From assembly GCA_025774865.1 (NCBI GenBank), contig JALGZO010000333.1, positions 1-9,430 on the forward strand: a stretch of 9,430 nucleotides of DNA, in the 5' to 3' direction. Positions 6,313 through 9,430 of the stretch are shown piece after piece. Source of the stretch: a bacterium (GTDB taxonomy: Bacteria; ARS69). The notes under the pieces are model-generated. The model did not search any database and was not told where the DNA came from. It saw nothing but the letters and a program-made list of their open reading frames with translations. The translations under genes were made by a program, and so were the position numbers. Positions within the stretch are counted from its first letter, which is position 1. Every line of letters starts with the position of its first letter.

Positions 6313-8667
6313 TCACGGACGAATGAAGATCTTCCGCTCGACCGCCCGCTCTCGGGGTCGGATCGGCACGTGCACGGGACGCGCGTCGCCCCCGCTGGCG
6401 AGCCGCACCTCGATCGGGTCGGGCGCCCGGTTCTCATCCGTCAACGAGGCCTGGTCGACAATGAGGGTGCGAACGCCCGGGGGAATGTCACTCAGCCGGT
6501 AGTAACCGTTCGAGTCCGAAACCGTGTCGCTGATGCCCGCGATCAGCACGTGAACATCGGGGAGGCCGGGTTCGTCTTCGTCGAGCTTCCCATCGCCGTC
6601 GAGATCGTGAAACACGAGCCCGTGGAGCGTGCGAGACACGCTCGTTCGCCAGTCGACGGCCACCGTTCTGAGGGCGGGGAGCAAGATCTCCCGGTCGATC
6701 GGATCGAGCAGCGCGAGGTCCGCACGGATCCCTTCTGCCGCGACCGAGATCGAATGCTCGCCGGCCCGGACTCCCTGGAACGAGTACTCGCCAGTCTCAC
6801 TCGTGACGGTCGACAAGTTTCCCCGGTCGAGCCGGACGCGGATGCCTTCGAGCGGCCGATCTCCCCGGCTGAACTCGCCATCCAGGTCGTGGTCGAGATA
6901 GATGCGGCCGCGGATCTGGGCCACGTGCGACTGCGGCCCGACGAAGAGCCCGGGGTTGGGTTTGCCCTCGTCGAAAAGGAACGTGCCGTGTCCGGCGAGG
7001 CGGTAGGAGTCGTGAGTCTGCTGTTGATCGTACGCGTAGTCGAGCTCGTGGGAGCCGCCGAAGTTCCAGGTGAGTCGCGCGTTTCCCAGGAAGTCGAGGC
7101 CTCTGTCCGAACGGGGGCGGCCCCAGCGACCGCCGACCGTCGCCTGGAGCCCCGCCTGTCCGGGCACCGGCTGCGTCCAGTAAACGGACACGCCCTGCAG
7201 ATGACCGCCCTGCCAGGTCCCCGTGAGCTGTCCTGACCCGAACCGCGAACGGGTGGAGAGGCCGGCGGTGAGGACGAGAGGGAATCCGTCGCGAATGGTC
7301 TCGCGCGTCATGACGAACCAGTCGCCCCGGCCGACCGAACCGCGCGCGTCGACGAGCAGATCCGTGCGGCGCTCCACGTCGCCGACGTCCGACGAATGAA
7401 TCGACGCGCTGACCGTGCGAAGACTCGTTCGACCGGGCGCGGCCGAGACGGAGCCGGTGGTCAGGTACTCGGTGGCTCCCTCGACGAGGTGGTGGTGGAT
7501 CGACTGCGACGCCGAGAGTGAGAGCCACCGGCTCGGTGCGGTCCGCCCGCCAACGGTCCAGAAGCGCGAGCTCCTTTCCGGGAACGTGAGCACGGGCAGG
7601 CGGAACTCGGTTCCGTAGTGCCCCAGCCGCGTATTGAAACGGACCTCGGGTGCGGCCAGCCACTCGAGACTGACCTCGGACGCGAGGCCGTGGCGTCGTC
7701 CTCGTCCCGGACCCTGGTCGAGGCCCGCCATCGTCTGCAGGCGTACTCTGGGCGATGCGAGTCGGTGCTGCGCCGCGAAGAGGACGCCGCCGGGCTCGTC
7801 CTGAGCGTCGCTCCTGATCGCCAGGCCCATACTGATCGCCTGCCCGGCGGGAGTTCCCGGCCGCGCGCCGGTGGTGTAGGCCGCGGATGCGACTTCCCCG
7901 TCGAAGCGCGGTCGGGAGGCCCGGCCCGGGATTCCGATCTGCCCCGCCACGAGCCGGCGGAAGTCCACGGAGAATCGGTGGCGCCCGCCGCGCCGCTCTC
8001 CCGCCCATTGCAGTCCGCGTCCGAACGTGTCGAACCACCGGAATTCGGGAGTGCCGCGCAGATCTCCCGCCGCCCACTCATTCCCGCGACCGTCGAGATA
8101 GCCGAAGTAATAGGAGCGAAGCACGGGGTCTTCCGAGTCAGCCGCCTGCGCGAGGACACTCGACCGGAAGAGCCCCCGGCCGAGGCGCGCCTTGTCGTCG
8201 ATCCGCAATCCGCCGTAGGTGCCTCCGAGGTCGTGGTTCGCGTAGCCGTGGTACTGCACTTCCTGCATCCCGAAGCGGGGGAGATCGGCCACGATCGGTG
8301 CTCCCGCGGCCCTCCGGCTGAGCAACGTGATCTCGTCCTCGCTCGGCGTGACGTACGCCGAGAGGTCGAAGAGGATCGTGACCAGCGAGAGTGGCAGTCG
8401 CAGGTCACTGACGTCGGAGCCCGTGGCGAGACCGGGAGTGAGCGCGAGGTCGAGTCCTTGATTGCGTCGGATCTCGCCGGAGTTCCCATCGTACTCGACT
8501 ATGGAGGCGTCCAGCGGGTTGGAAACGGAAACCGAGTTCGTCGCGGGCTCGAAGTAGAGCTCGGCGTGGAGCGCGCGGGCGATGGGAAGCGCCGGCAGAT
8601 ACCATTCGTGTCCGCGCTTCTCGGGGTAGACGATCGGGGTGAGGATCTCCTGCCGGTTCACCGTCAC
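6313..8667 (-). CDS. Usher-like outer-membrane barrel with tandem SdrD_B-like domains
   Basis: Large exported protein, 784 residues from the first standard start (GTG 8667) and longer if the signal-like extension upstream is used. Residues 1-120 resemble a stalk domain (copper amine oxidase N-terminal type): TVNRQEIL, WYLPALPIARAL (22-33), ELYFEPATNSVSV (36-48), then a second half, LRLPLSLVTILF (89-100). Residues about 130-580 are alternating polar/aromatic strands rich in Gly, Arg, Tyr and Trp, as in an outer-membrane barrel (for example AGDLRGTPEFRWFD at 200-213). Two SdrD_B or transthyretin-like modules follow, at about 585-645 and 681-745, with calcium-loop motifs DHDLDGEFSRGD (592-603) and DLDGDGKLDEDEPG (688-701). 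Classical ushers have a barrel plus two small C-terminal domains, so this architecture and the PapD-like neighbour suggest a diverged usher. It is convergent to the chaperone gene, ending 22 bases from it. The call as outer-membrane protein is solid; usher activity is inference. Confidence 0.75.
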   Translation of the reverse strand: MTVNRQEILTPIVYPEKRGHEWYLPALPIARALHAELYFEPATNSVSVSNPLDASIVEYDGNSGEIRRNQGLDLALTPGLATGSDVSDLRLPLSLVTILFDLSAYVTPSEDEITLLSRRAAGAPIVADLPRFGMQEVQYHGYANHDLGGTYGGLRIDDKARLGRGLFRSSVLAQAADSEDPVLRSYYFGYLDGRGNEWAAGDLRGTPEFRWFDTFGRGLQWAGERRGGRHRFSVDFRRLVAGQIGIPGRASRPRFDGEVASAAYTTGARPGTPAGQAISMGLAIRSDAQDEPGGVLFAAQHRLASPRVRLQTMAGLDQGPGRGRRHGLASEVSLEWLAAPEVRFNTRLGHYGTEFRLPVLTFPERSSRFWTVGGRTAPSRWLSLSASQSIHHHLVEGATEYLTTGSVSAAPGRTSLRTVSASIHSSDVGDVERRTDLLVDARGSVGRGDWFVMTRETIRDGFPLVLTAGLSTRSRFGSGQLTGTWQGGHLQGVSVYWTQPVPGQAGLQATVGGRWGRPRSDRGLDFLGNARLTWNFGGSHELDYAYDQQQTHDSYRLAGHGTFLFDEGKPNPGLFVGPQSHVAQIRGRIYLDHDLDGEFSRGDRPLEGIRVRLDRGNLSTVTSETGEYSFQGVRAGEHSISVAAEGIRADLALLDPIDREILLPALRTVAVDWRTSVSRTLHGLVFHDLDGDGKLDEDEPGLPDVHVLIAGISDTVSDSNGYYRLSDIPPGVRTLIVDQASLTDENRAPDPIEVRLASGGDARPVHVPIRPRERAVERKIFIRP

Positions 8668-8844
8668 GGTCGGCGCCGGGTCGGTGGCGGCGGCGGGGAC
8701 CGCCCCCGCCGCCGCGATCAGGACGAAGGCGGCAGTGCCACGAGCGAGGCCCGAAGCCGCGGCCAGCAGAACGGCCGCGGCCCCGAGGAACCGACGTGGG
8801 TGAGCGGTCGCGGCCGCACGGCGGCGAGCGGTCTCCTGATTCAG
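8668..8844 (-). other. In-frame signal-peptide-like extension of the barrel protein, no standard start
   Basis: Upstream of GTG 8667 the frame stays open back to a TGA at 8854-8856. It encodes an Arg-rich stretch (TARRRAAATAHPRRF) followed by hydrophobic runs (LGAAAVLLAAASGLA and TAAFVLIAAAGAVPAAA) and then TDPAPTVTV leading into the mature protein. This is what an outer-membrane protein needs for export. No in-frame ATG, GTG or TTG exists in it. The first plausible start is CTG at 8842-8844, with GAGG seven bases before it (8852-8855). Either a non-standard start is used or a nearby base error hides the real one. Confidence 0.5.
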
Positions 8845-8967
8845 AGTCCGGCCTCACGGGTAGGAGCTGAGTTGGCTCTCCTGGGGTCTGGTCCCTGAAA
8901 TCGGTGAGTTTTGGAAGATTCTTGAGCCGGCGGGGCCCCGTAGCCCTCCGGTGTCGCGTGTCCGACC

Positions 8968-9430
8968 TCAGCCTCTCGCGGCGCTCTCCCGGCGGATATC
9001 GATCACTCTCCGGGCCATGGCCTCGACCAAGCCTATCGAGAGATCGAAGTGATCTTCGAGAACGTCCAGGAGCGATTCCGTGTCGCCGCGCAGCGCCACC
9101 AGCGGGGTCTCCGTCACTGCCGTGTACCAGCGGGGGCGGGTCTTCGCCTCCAGACGGACCTCCGGAGTGGCGCGGGCCATCTGCGCGAGCGCGTCGAGGC
9201 TGGACCGCCCGAAGGGGGAGTCCGGTCGCCGGATCATGACGATCCGCTCCACGAGATCGAGAGGCCGGTCGGGGGGTTGGATCAGCCCTTCCATCGAAAC
9301 GAGGTGGGTTCCGGTCGGAATGCGCTGCCGGACCTCGAGTGTGCGCTTGGCGAGGGTCCGAATGAGACCGTGGATGATCGAGAAGTCGTCCTCGAGGATG
9401 TCGTGGAACGTGTCTCTCTCCAACTCCAGC
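8968..9430 (-). CDS. C-terminal part of a cyclic-nucleotide-binding-domain-like protein (5' end outside window)
   Basis: The frame is open through the right edge (reading LELERDTFHD at the boundary), so this is the C-terminal end of a longer protein rather than a gene starting at the TTG at 9423. Two similar helical tails are visible: RDTFHDILEDDFSIIHGLIRTLAKR near the start and DTESLLDVLEDHFDLSIGLVEAMARR near the end. Each resembles the helix that closes a cNMP-binding (Crp-like) beta-roll. Between them, LDLVERIVMIRRPDSPFGRS and LDALAQMARATPEVRL look like the start of a second such domain, and RWYTAVTETPLVALRGD like its last strand. The central beta-roll with the phosphate-binding cassette is absent, so this last domain cannot be a normal nucleotide sensor. 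Family members occur as regulators and as regulatory ends of membrane proteins with HEAT repeats; which applies here cannot be seen. It is transcribed toward the barrel gene, 112 bases away from the preceding stop. Confidence 0.65.
   Translation of the reverse strand, partial: LELERDTFHDILEDDFSIIHGLIRTLAKRTLEVRQRIPTGTHLVSMEGLIQPPDRPLDLVERIVMIRRPDSPFGRSSLDALAQMARATPEVRLEAKTRPRWYTAVTETPLVALRGDTESLLDVLEDHFDLSIGLVEAMARRVIDIRRESAARG

Noticed and set aside
8861-8882. AGGAG/CTCCT inverted repeat upstream of the barrel gene
   Set aside because: Only a 5-bp stem with a loop over 10 bases and no accompanying promoter or T-run; too weak to report as a feature.
7618-8898. Plus-strand open frame (426 codons) opposite the barrel gene
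   Set aside because: No domain or start signal; the minus-strand product has clear SdrD_B-like motifs and barrel-type strands.
8931-8940. Perfect 10-bp palindrome CGGGGCCCCG between the barrel gene and the cNMP-like gene
   Set aside because: No T-run follows on either strand and such GC palindromes are common in this composition; not enough to call a terminator or operator.

Overview
The window is GC-rich and gene-dense and contains no rRNA, tRNA, CRISPR array, insertion sequence or integrase that I can recognise. The gene content suggests a chromosomal segment from a GC-rich Gram-negative (diderm) bacterium: a membrane-anchored Ser/Thr kinase, signal peptides, a PapD-like periplasmic chaperone and an outer-membrane barrel. 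The flavour is of Myxococcota, Acidobacteriota, Gemmatimonadota or Eisenbacteria-type lineages. The exact phylum is inference and cannot be settled from this sequence alone.

Left region (1-2903, minus strand): a two-gene operon reading leftwards. An SLC13-family permease with two RCK_C (TrkA-C) domains between its membrane halves comes first. Its TGA stop overlaps (GTGA) the GTG start of a Ser/Thr protein kinase that runs off the left edge. The kinase has an N-terminal polytopic membrane region before the catalytic domain, so both proteins sit in the inner membrane and are probably translationally coupled.

Divergent intergenic (2904-3111): a short control region with a 7-bp inverted repeat and a 10-bp sequence repeated about 145 bp apart. 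It is followed by a plus-strand acidic cytosolic-looking protein of unknown function (3112-3768).

Central and right region (3970-8844): the most interesting part. On the plus strand there are two secreted beta-rich proteins that share motifs and spacing (putative paralogous structural subunits). The second is followed, with an ATGA overlap, by a secreted two-domain PapD-like chaperone. Convergent to them, on the minus strand, is a large outer-membrane beta-barrel-like protein. It has an N-terminal stalk-like domain and two C-terminal SdrD_B-like domains with calcium-loop motifs. Together they look like a highly diverged chaperone-usher-type surface appendage locus. An intrinsic terminator-like hairpin lies just after the first subunit and could set subunit stoichiometry. 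The barrel gene has no standard start codon in front of its apparent signal peptide.

Right edge (8968-9430, minus strand): the C-terminal part of a protein with tandem cyclic-nucleotide-binding-like domains. The last domain appears to have lost its central core.
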